A stretch of 64,000 nucleotides of DNA from Pomphorhynchus laevis (GCA_012934845.2 WNNJ02001160.1:124001-188000); one strand, 5' to 3'; positions 52,555-63,750 are shown, numbered from the stretch's first letter. Numbers and translations: made by a program. Notes: a model not told the origin generated them from the letters alone.

Positions 52555-55500
52555 CAAATTTATTTAATGTGGCAAATGCGTACAAGCTGTACGCTTACAA
52601 GTCCACAAATTACAACGAAACAGTATAGCAGATAAATTGTTTAAATGATATCGGATTTGTCGTTTGAAGCACGGCAGAAAAGATATCTTCTCTCACAAAG
52701 AGAGAAGATATGAGAGTCATACAAGAAGGGAAATCGATCAATCTACGAACTTGACGGATGTTGCGGAGTATCAAGGTAGATGAGTGTACTTTATCTCTAA
52801 CAATATGTTTAAGTGAAAGTCGGTTGTCAAAATGGAAGCCTAGGAAAACGAAATTATCAACGATAGGAAGAATTGTAGAATATAATGATACGGAGGGAGG
52901 TTCGAAGCCGAGGCGTCGAGGTAGGATCCACATAATTTTGGATTTATCAGGATTCAGAGAAAGGCGAAGTGAAGAAAGATGATTGGAAATTGAGACAAGA
53001 CAGTCGGAAGTAGAAACACTAGGATCGTGAATACGATAAACAGGTGCATGAGCATAGATGAAAATGTCATCAGCATATTGCATAACATGGAAGTTAAATT
53101 TATGAGAAATCGAAGACAAATCACCAAAAAGAGAGAAAAGCATAGGGCCAAATACTGAGCCTTGTGGAACACAGGACGGGATTGACGAAGGATGGGTGAG
53201 AGAAGAGTTAGAATAGACGCGAAATGTATGGTTTGATAGATATAAAGAAAATCATGATACAGTGGGTAAAGAGAAGCCATAATCATGACGAAGGCGATGG
53301 AGAAGAATCGAGTGATCGACGATGTTAAAAGCAGACGATAGATCAAGAGAAACTATGACACTACATAATTTACGATCGCGCGATATGAGTAAGTCGTTAT
53401 AAACTTCAAGACAGGCAATTTCGGTAGAGTATTTAGAGCGAAAAGCGGCTTGGAATGGAGGAAATAATTTGGAGGAAAAGAGATATGTATTAACTTGCTT
53501 AAGAACGAGACGCTCAAGGAGTTTAGAAAGAGTTGGGAGAAGTGAAATAGGACGGTACGAAGATAGTAGTGAAGAGTCGAGAGGTTGCTTTTTGATGAGA
53601 GGACGAACAGTGACGCATTTCCAGATGGAAGGAAATGTACGGCTACGGATGGACGAGTTGAACAATGTGGTTAGGAAGGGTAAGATAGAGGAGAAGGTAT
53701 TTTTAAGCAAGTGAGTGGGAATTGGGTCAGAAGGAGAGGTTTTATTAGATTATGACAGCAGAACCGAAGAAACTTCATCAGACGAAACGGGAAGAAGGTG
53801 GAATAGTTCTGGGAGGGAAGTATTTAAAGAGAAGAGTGGGTACAAGGGGGCTGTGGGTAGTATGGAAAGTAAAATAGATAGCTTAGTTTGTAGATAAGAA
53901 GAAAATTCATCAGGATTTATATTACAAGGGGTAGATTATCGTGAAAGAATTGAGATTAAGATTTTTTAATGAGATTTAGAGTTGGAAGATGACTCGAGTT
54001 GATTTCGCCAAAGGAGAGTACGTTTAGTACGTATAAGAATGAGATATGAACGGCGTTGAGAAAAGTAGTAATCACGAAGATTTGGAAGGAGTGAGTTAGG
54101 AGAACGTTTAAGAAAGCGTTTATATATACGAAAAGAGTGACGGAGTCGACGCTTAGAAAGACCACAGTCAGAATCGAACCAGGGAGCATGGCGCAAGCGC
54201 TGGGAACGTCGAAGTCGACTAGGCGGAAGGTTATTAAGGATCGACGTAAGTTCAGAATCAAACAGAATGCAGAGATCATCGGGAGAGATAGTTAAGAGGA
54301 ATTGAAAAGAGTGAAAAATTGAGTAAGGCTGTGCAGAGAACAGGGATATCGAGAAGTTTCCAGGGTCGACTTAGTGTAGATAATGGTAAAGGCGGAGAAG
54401 AAGGATGGGGACGAGTAAGAGTAAGAGTGACAAGGAAATGATCGGACAAACCGGGATCAGTAATTGACAAGGAAGTATAGTCATTGAAGCAGATAGGGAC
54501 AGCAATGATGTCGAGAGCACCGCCGAGAATATGAGTTGGGCTTGTTGAAAGTAATTTATTGTTAAAATCAGAAAAAAAAGATTAGTTAAAGTGATAGAGT
54601 CAGAGTCAGACGGGCGATCAAGACGAATGTTAAAGTCAACGAGAACAAAAGAATGATTATAAGACAATGAACAGTGAGAAATAAGATCTGCAAGGTCGTT
54701 AAAGAAAATACGTGAGGGGGCAACTGAACCTGGACGGTATACAATCACAAGTTCCAGAGGGAAAGGAGTTGATAATCTGCATATGAGTAATTTGAACGAG
54801 GTGTAACGCATGTTACCGTTAATTTTACGTAAAGACATTGTGTGACGACCAATGGCAACTATACCGCCATGGTTAAAAGCAGTAGATGTATGAGAGGCAA
54901 TTGGACGAGCTGAGTCAACTAAAGAACTACCAGAGCGACATAGACGACGAATAGCAAGATCGTCGGAGTCACAATGCCATGATTCGGTAATGCAGAGAAT
55001 ATCGATAGATAATTGATCGAAGATATCAAGGAGCATATTAGCTTTGTGAAGAATGGAGCGAGTGTTGAATAGACTAAGACGAAAAGTATGCTTAGGAGCG
55101 AGATCGACTAGCGAAGAAGACAAGGGGGAGATGGGACGCCATCGAATTTTTGGCCTTGTGTGTACAACGTGAAAATTTCCATTGATTTGACGTATAGATA
55201 AGGATGACTCGCCGTTTGTTTCACGTCGATGTTTTTCAATGCGAGCTAAATTGAGCTGGGCAATATCAGAAGGGGAGCGGTCAGGAAAGATACGGCAAGT
55301 AGATGAAGTGGTAAGAAGTTTAAAACGTTGGGAGATTACCGAAGAGGTATGTGAACTATGTCGTAAAACGATTTTTAAGAGTGGATGATTGAGATGATTG
55401 GGTTTAGTGCATTTGTTTAACCGGATAAAGGATATAGGAGCGATATTATTGAAGAGGGATGGGTTATCATCAGGAAGAATGGTTGCTAGGATAGACCTGA

Positions 55501-55990
55501 AAGCAGATACATCATCATCGAGGCAAGATTGTGGAAAAGCAGGTTCGGAAAGCTTTAAGTTTGAAATGATTATACAGCGATCGCGCGAAGGAAAACGATT
55601 TCGTGGAAGTGGTGGACGGACAGAGCTTGTAGGAGTCGAGGCAGATGAGCAGATAGAAGTGGAAATGACAGATGTGCTTGATAGAGAATTAATATTGGTT
55701 GGTGCAAGTGTGACAGGAGCTGGGTGTTGAATCGGTTGATCAGAGATGTGACTGGATATGATTTTTAATGAAGGATGTAAATTATTTGGAAGTGTTACGT
55801 GGGAGGTAGAGTAAGGAGAATTAAGATAGGTTGAAGCATGAGTGACAAGAATGGAGTGTTGAATCAGTTGATCGGAAATGTTACTGGAAATGATTTTGAT
55901 GGAAGGATGTAAATTATTGAAAAGTGATACGGGATAGGTCGAGTAAGAAGTCCGTGAAGAGAATAAAGAAGTTTGAGATTTATTAAGATT
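52555..55990 (-). mobile_element. L2-clade LINE copy, nearly full length, broken
   Basis: Same subfamily as the copy at 1-3660. Minus strand: ORF1 (about 55980-55140, open in long stretches), endonuclease (55123-54371 and on, with ITESWHCDSDDLAIRR and GGIVAIGR), linker (54196-53966), RT fingers and palm (53710-53252), YADD region (53143-52720). The RT C-terminal domain is deleted at about 52700, at a small inverted duplication. The 3' end keeps a perfect hairpin at 52578-52594 (GCGTAC/GTACGC). Frameshifts and stops are scattered. Confidence 0.85.
52683..52711. repeat. 12-bp inverted duplication at an L2 deletion junction
   Basis: ATATCTTCTCTC, a 5-nt loop, then GAGAGAAGATAT, exactly where the RT C-terminal domain is lost. 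Confidence 0.8.
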
Positions 55991-56029
55991 GGGGGAGGTT
56001 TGTGATAATTTTGTGATTCATATAGACTT

Positions 56030-56570
56030 ACTTTAAAAATGATTTATTTTTACGTGGCAATTTACGTGGCAAATGTGTGCCGGCACACGCTAACATGACC
56101 ACGAAAAAAATCTAAATCATGTGTCGAGAAGGTGGGAACTAAGGAAGAATTTGAATGTGATAAATGCACATCGAGAGGAAGATGATTCCAAGAGAGTGGG
56201 GAGAAGTTACGAGAAGGCGGAGTTGGATTCGGATGTGGATGGTGGGTTATGGGAGTCGGGCAAGATATGTGGATGTGTGATCAAAGTGACATAGACGTAA
56301 GAGCACTCGAATGGCGGAGTTAATGGTGTGTTGCAGGGGTGGGATGATGAATTTTGGAGAATTGGCGAAAAGGCTGAGGCAGTTATCGATTTTATGGAAG
56401 ATAAGCGGTGAAAGAAGAGACGTACAAGAACGGAAGTCCATAAGGGGGTGGATACGGCAGATGTCACGGAGAATTAAGTTAGACGAGCGGACATTGTCAT
56501 AGACGAACGGACACTGGTTTGGTTGGATCAACACGGTCGCTGCTTTATTTCGAACGTATGAAAATACTTT
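56030..56570 (-). mobile_element. L2-clade 3'-end fragment
   Basis: Minus strand: RT thumb pieces (VRSSNLILRDICRIHPLMDF, CNTPLTPPFECS) with stops, and a 3' end with a palindromic hairpin GTGTGC-CG-GCACAC at 56075-56088. Confidence 0.75.
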
Positions 56571-57399
56571 AAGTATGTCGAGTTGAAATTTCACTCAAGC
56601 TGGTATATTTGATGTTTGTGTGGAGGAATTTTACCACATCCGCAGCATACATGTCGTTTTACATTCAATTTAAGTAAGATAACAGATCTCCGCGAAAAAA
56701 ATACAGTTTACAAAGATCACTTTCGCCTTCAAAAAGACTGTAACTAATTGTGATCGAATCGCACGACTTTTGAACAATGTGCCTGCCACAATAATCAACT
56801 GCCCCAGTAAATTATTTTTAAAGTGCATCCTACGTCAGAAGTTTTAGTCTAACATTTATCTTTGATTGTTTTGTTCAAGTTTTTTCTTTTTTTTTCTTTT
56901 TTCTTTTTCTTGCTATTTTTATTTAGTTTTTATTTTTTTGTGATCAAACTTTCTATGAGCCCTTGGCTATTAAGTTGCTGTATGTAATAATATTTATTAT
57001 AGAGTACAAGACTAAGCCGCAAATGGTATTCAATCTGTTCATTGCTGATATTAAAATAATGCGTATTGCAAAGAATACTTCGTAAATCGCAATAATTAGG
57101 AAGATAATCGAGCGAAGACTGGCTTAATGGAAAGCTGGAGTGTTTAAAAAAAGATTTATCTATTTTATTAATTTAGTGCTTTATTCGATGATGCTTCTAT
57201 GTTACAGATTCTAATCTTAATAGAAAGATCAGAAAAGAAAGATTGATTGGTGAAGAAAAATATCGAACACAAAAAAATGACTGTGTAACGTCAGCGACTT
57301 CGGTTATTGGATCAAAAAATGACTCAGGTGTTCTCACCTTTTTTGAAAAATTGAATATTATTAATTGACAACAAATTAAGCCGAGGCTCTTTACAAGTT
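56571..57399. other. Unassigned region, possible LINE 3' end
   Basis: AT-rich with a pyrimidine tract at 56880-56930. GAGCCCTTGGCTATTAAG followed by GTAATAATATTTATTA (56955-57000) resembles the 3' end of the CR1 type 1 copies in plus orientation. Nothing else is recognised. Confidence 0.35.
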
Positions 57400-58130
57400 G
57401 CTTCACAAGAAATAAAAAGAATAAAAAGAATAAGGGTCGATTTGTCAGTCCCTCATCAGATGAACCACTAAAAATGTCACCGTTGTCTTGAGAAGGAAGG
57501 GTCATCATCCAATAGGGCGCAAAAACTAGAAGCAGTAGACGACAAAACGGTCGAACTCTGAAGCGAATTCCAAGATCGTATGACTCGTTTGGCAAAGCAG
57601 GAAACTGCATGCATGTACCTTTGTGTTTTCAGCATCAGGGGGTGTCCGCGAAGAGAAGGTTGACCTCTCAGTTGCAGTAGATGTGACAGTGGATGATCTT
57701 TAGTATGCAGAATTTTCCAAACAAGAGAGAGATCTCGCTTGTCACGGATATATCGCAGACAAGGCATATTTAATATCTGGAGGCGTTATCCGTAGCCAAA
57801 AATATGCAGCCCTGAGACTAATTTAGTTGTTGATCTGAACACATTCTCAAATGCACGACGCTCATAAGTAGTTTCGGGATATCAAGCTGGCGATGCGTAT
57901 AAGATATGGCTCAAGAAAAACGCATTTGCTAAGGTATGGTAACATAACGGATCTATGCCTCTCAGAGCTCAACGAGAATGTGCTATTAAGCGCTTTGTGA
58001 TGCAACACACATAGTCTGAATGCTTTCGAGTTGATAAGTCAGCACAAACCCAAACTCCCAAATCTTTATATGAGTAGGTTCTTTTAATACTAATTGAACC
58101 AAACTGGTACTCACCTCGAAGATGATCACA

Positions 58131-58664
58131 TTATCTTCGTGATATACGCATACATGTACATTTAGCGGAATTAATCCTCAAGTGATTTCGTTTAGACCAA
58201 TGGGATATAACGTCGACGTCGCTTTGTAAATGCCGTTTATCAAGATCGGAAATAATAGGTCGCCAAACTTTAAGATCATCTGCATATAATATACTGAATG
58301 AACTGATATTTAGTATCAAATCGTTGATATAAAGACTGAATAAGATGAGACCCAATTCACTTCTCTGTGGAAAACCTAACAACACTGGAAATGGACCCGA
58401 CAGCAACTCACTCACTCGTACGACACTTTGTCGGTTGGAAAGGAATACACGAATCCAGTTTATGATCCTCTTATCAAGATGAATGTGCTCCAACTTCTCA
58501 ATAAGACGCGTGTGATTAACTGAGTCGAACGCTTTTGAGAAATCAAATAAAATGACATCAACTGGTATACCTTGATCATAATATTGATACCAATTTTCAC
58601 GTGCATGTACAAGATTAGTAGTCGTGGAATAACCTTTTCGGAAGCCATGCTGTACTGGATTCAA
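58131..58664 (-). CDS. CR1 type 2 RT palm (frameshifted continuation)
   Basis: 177 codons with the catalytic Asp (FDFSKAFDSV) and YADD (ILYADDLKVW). The strand-transfer block reads LLGFPQRSELGLILFSLYIN, a decayed SGVPQGSVLGPLLF. It ends at NHLRINSAKCTCMRISRR; the thumb further downstream is more degraded. Confidence 0.75.
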   Translation of the reverse strand: MNPVQHGFRKGYSTTTNLVHARENWYQYYDQGIPVDVILFDFSKAFDSVNHTRLIEKLEHIHLDKRIINWIRVFLSNRQSVVRVSELLSGPFPVLLGFPQRSELGLILFSLYINDLILNISSFSILYADDLKVWRPIISDLDKRHLQSDVDVISHWSKRNHLRINSAKCTCMRISRR

Positions 58665-60034
58665 AATTTGAAACTATCTAGAAATTCTATTATTTGTCGC
58701 TTAATCAATCTCTCTAGCATACGACAGCACACGCAAGTGAGATTAATAGGCCTATAATTGTCAATGGACAAGCTATCCCCTTTCTTATAAATAGGACAGA
58801 TGATGGAATTCTGCCAATCAGAAGGAACAACGCCAGAAGCAACAGACGCAGATAAAATATTGTAAAGCGGATGACATATTATGTCAGCGATGTTGCGCAA
58901 ATATACGGGCGGTAAGCCATCTGGACTCGCACCTGCTTTACATTTAAGTTTCCGAAGCTCTTGGAGAACATCATCACATCGGAAGAGGTCTCTAGTGTCA
59001 TCTCCGGGCGATTCAAATGTACACGGATCACCCATTGTCACATCCTTATGGTCAAGATTCAAAGAATGGAAATGATTTCCAAACATATTTGATATCTGCA
59101 AAGAATCAGTTATGAATTTCTCATCGTCACGCTGTATGCAATTTATATGTTTACAGCGCGTATGCTTAGCAGTCACATACCTAAAGAAAGAGCGGGGATC
59201 ACGGTGACAGTTTATACTTAGCTGTTTTTCGAAAGATCGCCTAACAGTTCGCTTCATGGACGTGACGAGGTTTCGCCAGTTCTTATAAGTGCTGAAATTA
59301 GCTCTGTCTTTACGATAGTCATTAAAGGCCTTACGTCTCATCGTCAAAGCATGTTTTATGTCGATATTAAACCAAGGCAGTGAGATCGATGTCGAACAGT
59401 GTATACTCTGAAGAGGTGAGAAACGATTAAGGAGGTGGTACAGAGTATCCCTGAAAAACTGCCATGAATATTCGACGCTAACATCAAAAGCATCCAACCA
59501 CATTACCCCAACGAGATATTTATTTACTAGAGCAAAGTCAGTTGTGAATGGGTTTACAGACAACGTTGGATTTACGCTATGTGAGTAGACATCACTCAGA
59601 CCAATCGAAATGACCACATGATCTGAATGACCTATTGGGTCCAGATAGCTTAATCTATCGAGAATGTCATATGGTACAGTAAGGCATAAATCCAAAAGTG
59701 AATGTGAATCCAGTGAAAATCTTGTACTCTGACTGACATGTTGCTTAAGAGCCAAGCTGTTTATTGAGCCAAGTAGCTTCAAATTCTTGACATCCGAGTC
59801 ATTGGAAGTGTAATTAACCCAATTGACAGATGACATGTTGAAATCATTGAGTACAACAAATTTATCACAATAACTACTTCTCTCCATTAAAGCAGCTATG
59901 CTATCTGTGTTTGATCTTGGAGAACGATACACAGTCAATACCGTTATTGGGTGTTGACAATATAGCTTAATACACAATGTTTTATTATGGTTAATATCAT
60001 CACTAAGAGTTTCAATTACTCGGAATTGAAGCAT
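58661..60034 (-). CDS. CR1 type 2 ORF2: endonuclease and RT fingers
   Basis: 457 codons open, extending upstream to about 60175 without a methionine. Endonuclease tail blocks are LTVPYDILDRLSYLD and GHSDHVVISIG. The linker runs through MRRKAFNDYRKDRA, and the RT start is CKAGASPDGLPPVYLRNI, SDWQNSIICPIYKKGD and NYRPINLTCVCCRMLER. A frameshift at about 58664 moves the RT palm to the next frame (58664-58131: HGFRKGYSTTTNLV, FDFSKAFDSVNH, ILYADDLKVW). Confidence 0.75.
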   Translation of the reverse strand: MLQFRVIETLSDDINHNKTLCIKLYCQHPITVLTVYRSPRSNTDSIAALMERSSYCDKFVVLNDFNMSSVNWVNYTSNDSDVKNLKLLGSINSLALKQHVSQSTRFSLDSHSLLDLCLTVPYDILDRLSYLDPIGHSDHVVISIGLSDVYSHSVNPTLSVNPFTTDFALVNKYLVGVMWLDAFDVSVEYSWQFFRDTLYHLLNRFSPLQSIHCSTSISLPWFNIDIKHALTMRRKAFNDYRKDRANFSTYKNWRNLVTSMKRTVRRSFEKQLSINCHRDPRSFFRYVTAKHTRCKHINCIQRDDEKFITDSLQISNMFGNHFHSLNLDHKDVTMGDPCTFESPGDDTRDLFRCDDVLQELRKLKCKAGASPDGLPPVYLRNIADIICHPLYNILSASVASGVVPSDWQNSIICPIYKKGDSLSIDNYRPINLTCVCCRMLERLIKRQIIEFLDSFKF

Positions 60035-60348
60035 ATTAGAGATATACGCGATAACACCTCCTCCAATCTTGCCTGTTCTATCACTTCTACTTAAGCTGTA
60101 TCCCTCAATGAATATATCTACGTCTGCTATTGACGAGCTAAGCCAAGATTCTGTGAAAATACCTTCATCTATTACGATATATATTTTTTCTTTACTTTTT
60201 CTTATTTTTTAACAGTGCAACTGTGAGCTTTGCTCGTCTGTTTGTAAGAAAAAGAAAAATTTTTATTTTCGTAAAACATACAAGAATGTGTCCAAAAGTA
60301 AAGAACTAAAGAATTCAAAAATCCAATCATAAGCTAAGTTATTTCTCT

Positions 60349-63300
60349 TTAATTCGAATCTTCCGGCTTTCGTGACATCTCTTCTGTTGATCGAAAATGA
60401 TCGTGAATAGGTTTTCCATATGTAGAGCGTGGCGCTCTTAAACAGGCAGATGCAGCACGAGCTAAGACAAATGAAATTTTCTCTCGTATATTTTTTATTA
60501 TTTGAGGATATGGGAGTTCGCGTTTTGAGCTTAATTTTGACGCTATTTGCTTCATTATCCTATTAGATTCCTGACTTGATCCTCCTGAAGACGAAAAAAT
60601 TAACGGACTGAAATGCGCCTGTTCTAAACTTAAAATTCGCTCTCCATACTTCGAAATTTTTCGTTTTTCATGGTATTCAAAGTCAGCCTTACACTCAGTT
60701 CGGGAGTTAGAGGGAGCATGTACATTAAATATTGCGACATCCAAAAATGTCCGCTCAAACCGGCTTCCGAATAGTCCACTACATACAACATCCAGACGCG
60801 CTTCTTTCGATATGCTTGTGCTATTGTTGTTAAAACGATAATCAGATGGAACGGTTGCTAATACTGGTTCAACCTCCACGCCACTGCATATCCCGCTTAA
60901 GAGATGAGAAAATATATCCCTTACTTCATTATGCCTGATAGATGGTAGCGCTCCGGTCTTGCACGAAAATGCATGATTGATAGTCATTTCTGAAGAACAT
61001 ATGCATTTTTTATTTTCTAATGCTCGCAAAGACCATCCATAGCGACCTGCTAATGCATCGCTAAACTCATTGTTTGTAAGCCGAAACCCCTCGTGACGTA
61101 GAGGTAGGGAAGATAGCCACGATGAAGCTCCCTTGTAACTAGCATGTGCCAATATCTTAAAGTAATCCGATGGTAGAGATTTTAGTATTAATTCTTTCCT
61201 CGATTTGGCTACATTTAATCTCATGTATGAAATATTTCTAGCTGTTTGAGTTTGAACATCCCTCAGGTTTTCTCCCGTATATCCGTCTCGATAGGTTTCG
61301 TACATTCTACGAGAATAATCGTACTCCAAGTCAGCGATGTATTCCGGATCAACTATCCCAATGCCCCCTAACTTGAACGGTAGAGTTAATAATTCTTTAT
61401 GTGCTTGTTCAATTTTCGCTTGTGTGATTGACTCAATAAAACCGCTATACAATAGGTTTTTAAGACAACTAGTGACATCCGTGCACATTGGTACTGTTCT
61501 GTAAGTATATATCCATTTCCATTGCACAGAGTGTATTAACCCGGAATAAGCAGTTTGTCGATCAATTTTACTAACTTCAACTAATCTTTCAAGTGTGGAT
61601 GCCCAGGATGTTACCCTGGTTTTTATAATATCCAAAACATCAGCTTCTGCTCCAATGGGAGTTCCGAGTACTTCGATATCACGCTCACTTATTTTACAGT
61701 CAGAGAAGTTGCTAGTGTCGAATTCATGTTCCTTGTGTATTAGCAGCTGTGTCTTTAGTGGATTAACGTAATATCCAAATTTTGGGCCTATTGTTTTTAG
61801 TATTTCCCAGGCTCTAGATAAATCAGCGCTAGGACCGACAAAGTTTGCATCGTCTGCGTACCATCGTTGAATCACGGATGGTAAACATTTTTGAATATGA
61901 AGGATGAGTGGTAGAGTCGAAACGGCAAATGCAGCCATGGCCAAAGGGTCACCTTGAGTGAAACCCTCTTTTGAAAATATCGGATCACTACCAGTAAACA
62001 TTGTTGATGATTTTATGTATAAGTTCACTAGTATTGTTTCAAGAGACGGACAAATGAATTTTATGTTTGCTAATGTTAGACGTCGATTTACGGAATTAAA
62101 AGCGTTTGTTGCATCCACGGCCAGTAAGCCAAAGTCAACCCGAGAGTGAAAGGAATCTGATAAGGAATAAACAGCGAATTCTATTCCGCTTCTCTGTGAT
62201 GCGCACAATTGCACAGTTCCCATTACATCCTGAATATGTCCTCTAATTTTTCCTAAAACGACTTTGCTAATTATCCGTCGTTCCACTTGTCCCACGCCAA
62301 TTGGTCGTATACCTGCAGTCTTTTTTAAAGCTATAAGTCTACTCGCTACAAACGCACGCAAACTGTTAGGATTGATATGCTCCGAAGCTAATCGTATTGC
62401 AAATTCCGCTAGTGATGTTGCCAATTTCTTAGAGTGGATACCGAATCCAGTTAACATTCTCTTCCACATTATTGCATTTAAGCCTGAAGGTCCAGCGCCA
62501 CCTTGAGTTCTCCTTGCTGCTGCTATGATTTCGTCTGTATCTATAGAATAAAATATGACTGGATGATGACTAGTTACTCCCTCAACAAATTCCGATAGAA
62601 TAGCACTCTGATCTATTTCAGCAGGGTAAGGGTGTAATTCTGCTAGCTTCTCTATTACAGTATTTGTACCAACTTTCGAATCGGGAGAAAGAATGGGTGA
62701 ATCGTCTTTAAATTCTAGAAGTCTGGTTGCTGAAGCTACACATCCATTCTCCATTAGCCGAATGTAGTTTTTATGCCAATCAATCTTCTTTGTTTTCACA
62801 TTGCAATGGGATGTTGTCTGCAACATCAATGCTTCTTCATATACACTTATAAAGTCTTCCGCTTTCCAACTCTTTAAACGACGTTCAATGGTCTTTCTAG
62901 TGTAAGAGATCTTACGCGTTGGGATTTTTTGAAGGATACACTGTGAGAAAACCGTTGCTTTCATCAATGAGATTTGGCCATCATCTTTGTCATTTGCTAT
63001 TAAATTGTAATAAGAAGAAAGAATATCTATAAATTCGTTACTCGCCGTACATATAGGAAGTTGCATGAGGTTGGGGCGCCAATTACATACCTTATAATAT
63101 ATGTATTCAATAGAAATACTGGGTGTCGTTATATTACTTACTGCCCTTGCCCGTGCTGTTGTATCGTTGTTTCGAAATGTAGATAAGGAATCTATTGAAT
63201 GAACTTGGTCGTTGAATATGCTAGTCGGATCTGTTTGTGTAGAATTTCGACATTGGATAGAATTCACATTTATAGACTCCGAATTGGGGAGTATATTTTT

Positions 63301-63438
63301 AATTCGATTACGACAGCCTGGTGCTCTGCAATTCACACACGGGCTTGATTTTTTCGCACATCGACACCCACGACAAATGGCCGCTGCGCCGTTGCAATTA
63401 CAACATCGTATTTCATCTGTTGGTTTTCCGCGAACCAT
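60349..63438 (-). CDS. REL retrotransposon polyprotein: CXC-like zinc cluster, RT, restriction-like endonuclease
   Basis: 1029 codons from the ATG at 63438 (MVRGKPTDE); the frame is open upstream to an ATG at 63585. I prefer 63438 because both other copies begin M(P/V)RGKP. Positions below count from 63585. The cysteine cluster spans residues 61-91 (CCNCNGAAAICRGCRC, PCVNCRAPGCRNR) and resembles a CXC DNA-binding motif. RT: TQGGAGPSGLNA, RLIALKKTAGIRPIGVG, LLAVDATNAFNSV (about 487), FTQGDPLAMAAF and RWYADDANFVG (about 575). A C-x-C-x7-H-x3-C knuckle lies at about 860. The PD-(D/E)XK-like nuclease is RLDV (930), FLDVAIF (947), YHEKRKISKY (975). No stop or frameshift, so possibly active. Confidence 0.85.
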   Translation of the reverse strand: MVRGKPTDEIRCCNCNGAAAICRGCRCAKKSSPCVNCRAPGCRNRIKNILPNSESINVNSIQCRNSTQTDPTSIFNDQVHSIDSLSTFRNNDTTARARAVSNITTPSISIEYIYYKVCNWRPNLMQLPICTASNEFIDILSSYYNLIANDKDDGQISLMKATVFSQCILQKIPTRKISYTRKTIERRLKSWKAEDFISVYEEALMLQTTSHCNVKTKKIDWHKNYIRLMENGCVASATRLLEFKDDSPILSPDSKVGTNTVIEKLAELHPYPAEIDQSAILSEFVEGVTSHHPVIFYSIDTDEIIAAARRTQGGAGPSGLNAIMWKRMLTGFGIHSKKLATSLAEFAIRLASEHINPNSLRAFVASRLIALKKTAGIRPIGVGQVERRIISKVVLGKIRGHIQDVMGTVQLCASQRSGIEFAVYSLSDSFHSRVDFGLLAVDATNAFNSVNRRLTLANIKFICPSLETILVNLYIKSSTMFTGSDPIFSKEGFTQGDPLAMAAFAVSTLPLILHIQKCLPSVIQRWYADDANFVGPSADLSRAWEILKTIGPKFGYYVNPLKTQLLIHKEHEFDTSNFSDCKISERDIEVLGTPIGAEADVLDIIKTRVTSWASTLERLVEVSKIDRQTAYSGLIHSVQWKWIYTYRTVPMCTDVTSCLKNLLYSGFIESITQAKIEQAHKELLTLPFKLGGIGIVDPEYIADLEYDYSRRMYETYRDGYTGENLRDVQTQTARNISYMRLNVAKSRKELILKSLPSDYFKILAHASYKGASSWLSSLPLRHEGFRLTNNEFSDALAGRYGWSLRALENKKCICSSEMTINHAFSCKTGALPSIRHNEVRDIFSHLLSGICSGVEVEPVLATVPSDYRFNNNSTSISKEARLDVVCSGLFGSRFERTFLDVAIFNVHAPSNSRTECKADFEYHEKRKISKYGERILSLEQAHFSPLIFSSSGGSSQESNRIMKQIASKLSSKRELPYPQIIKNIREKISFVLARAASACLRAPRSTYGKPIHDHFRSTEEMSRKPEDSN

Positions 63439-63675
63439 TCTGCGTACTCCGGGATGTACCCTGGACGTACGACTTTGAAATTGTATGTGTGTTAAAGTTG
63501 TTTGTTTAATCACTTGAGATTTGGAATGTATTGGAATCAATATCGGCTGTTGTTGTAATTTGTGTAAGTAGTTAATAGATATCAAGATAGTTTAAACCAA
63601 AAAAGCTGATTTTTCTTGAAATTTTCCTTCTTCTTGTTGAATTTTGTAAGTAGTTTATTAAACACCAAGAAAGTT

Positions 63676-63750
63676 CAAATGTATGTTATTTATTGTATGT
63701 TATTTATTGTATGTTATTTATTGTATGTTATTTATTGTATGTTATTTTAT
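63676..63750. repeat. 14-bp tandem repeat in the REL element 5' leader
   Basis: TGTATGTTATTTAT repeated about five times. The defective copy at 32938-32955 has little more than one unit at the same place. Confidence 0.85.

Larger units (their letters stand above)
57400..60180 (-). mobile_element. CR1-clade LINE copy (type 2)
   Basis: A CR1-like family distinct from type 1. Minus strand: endonuclease from about 60175 (IFTESWLSSSIADVDIF, GGGVIAYISN, NDFNMSSVNW, GHSDHVVI), a long linker and the RT. The C-terminal domain (57767-57477) has RGHPLMLKTQRYMHAVSCFA and RVIRSWNSL. The 3' end near 57400 finishes with an ATTCTTTTTATTCTTTTTA-type tail. The 5' end is cut where the A-rich tail of the REL element begins. 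Confidence 0.8.
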
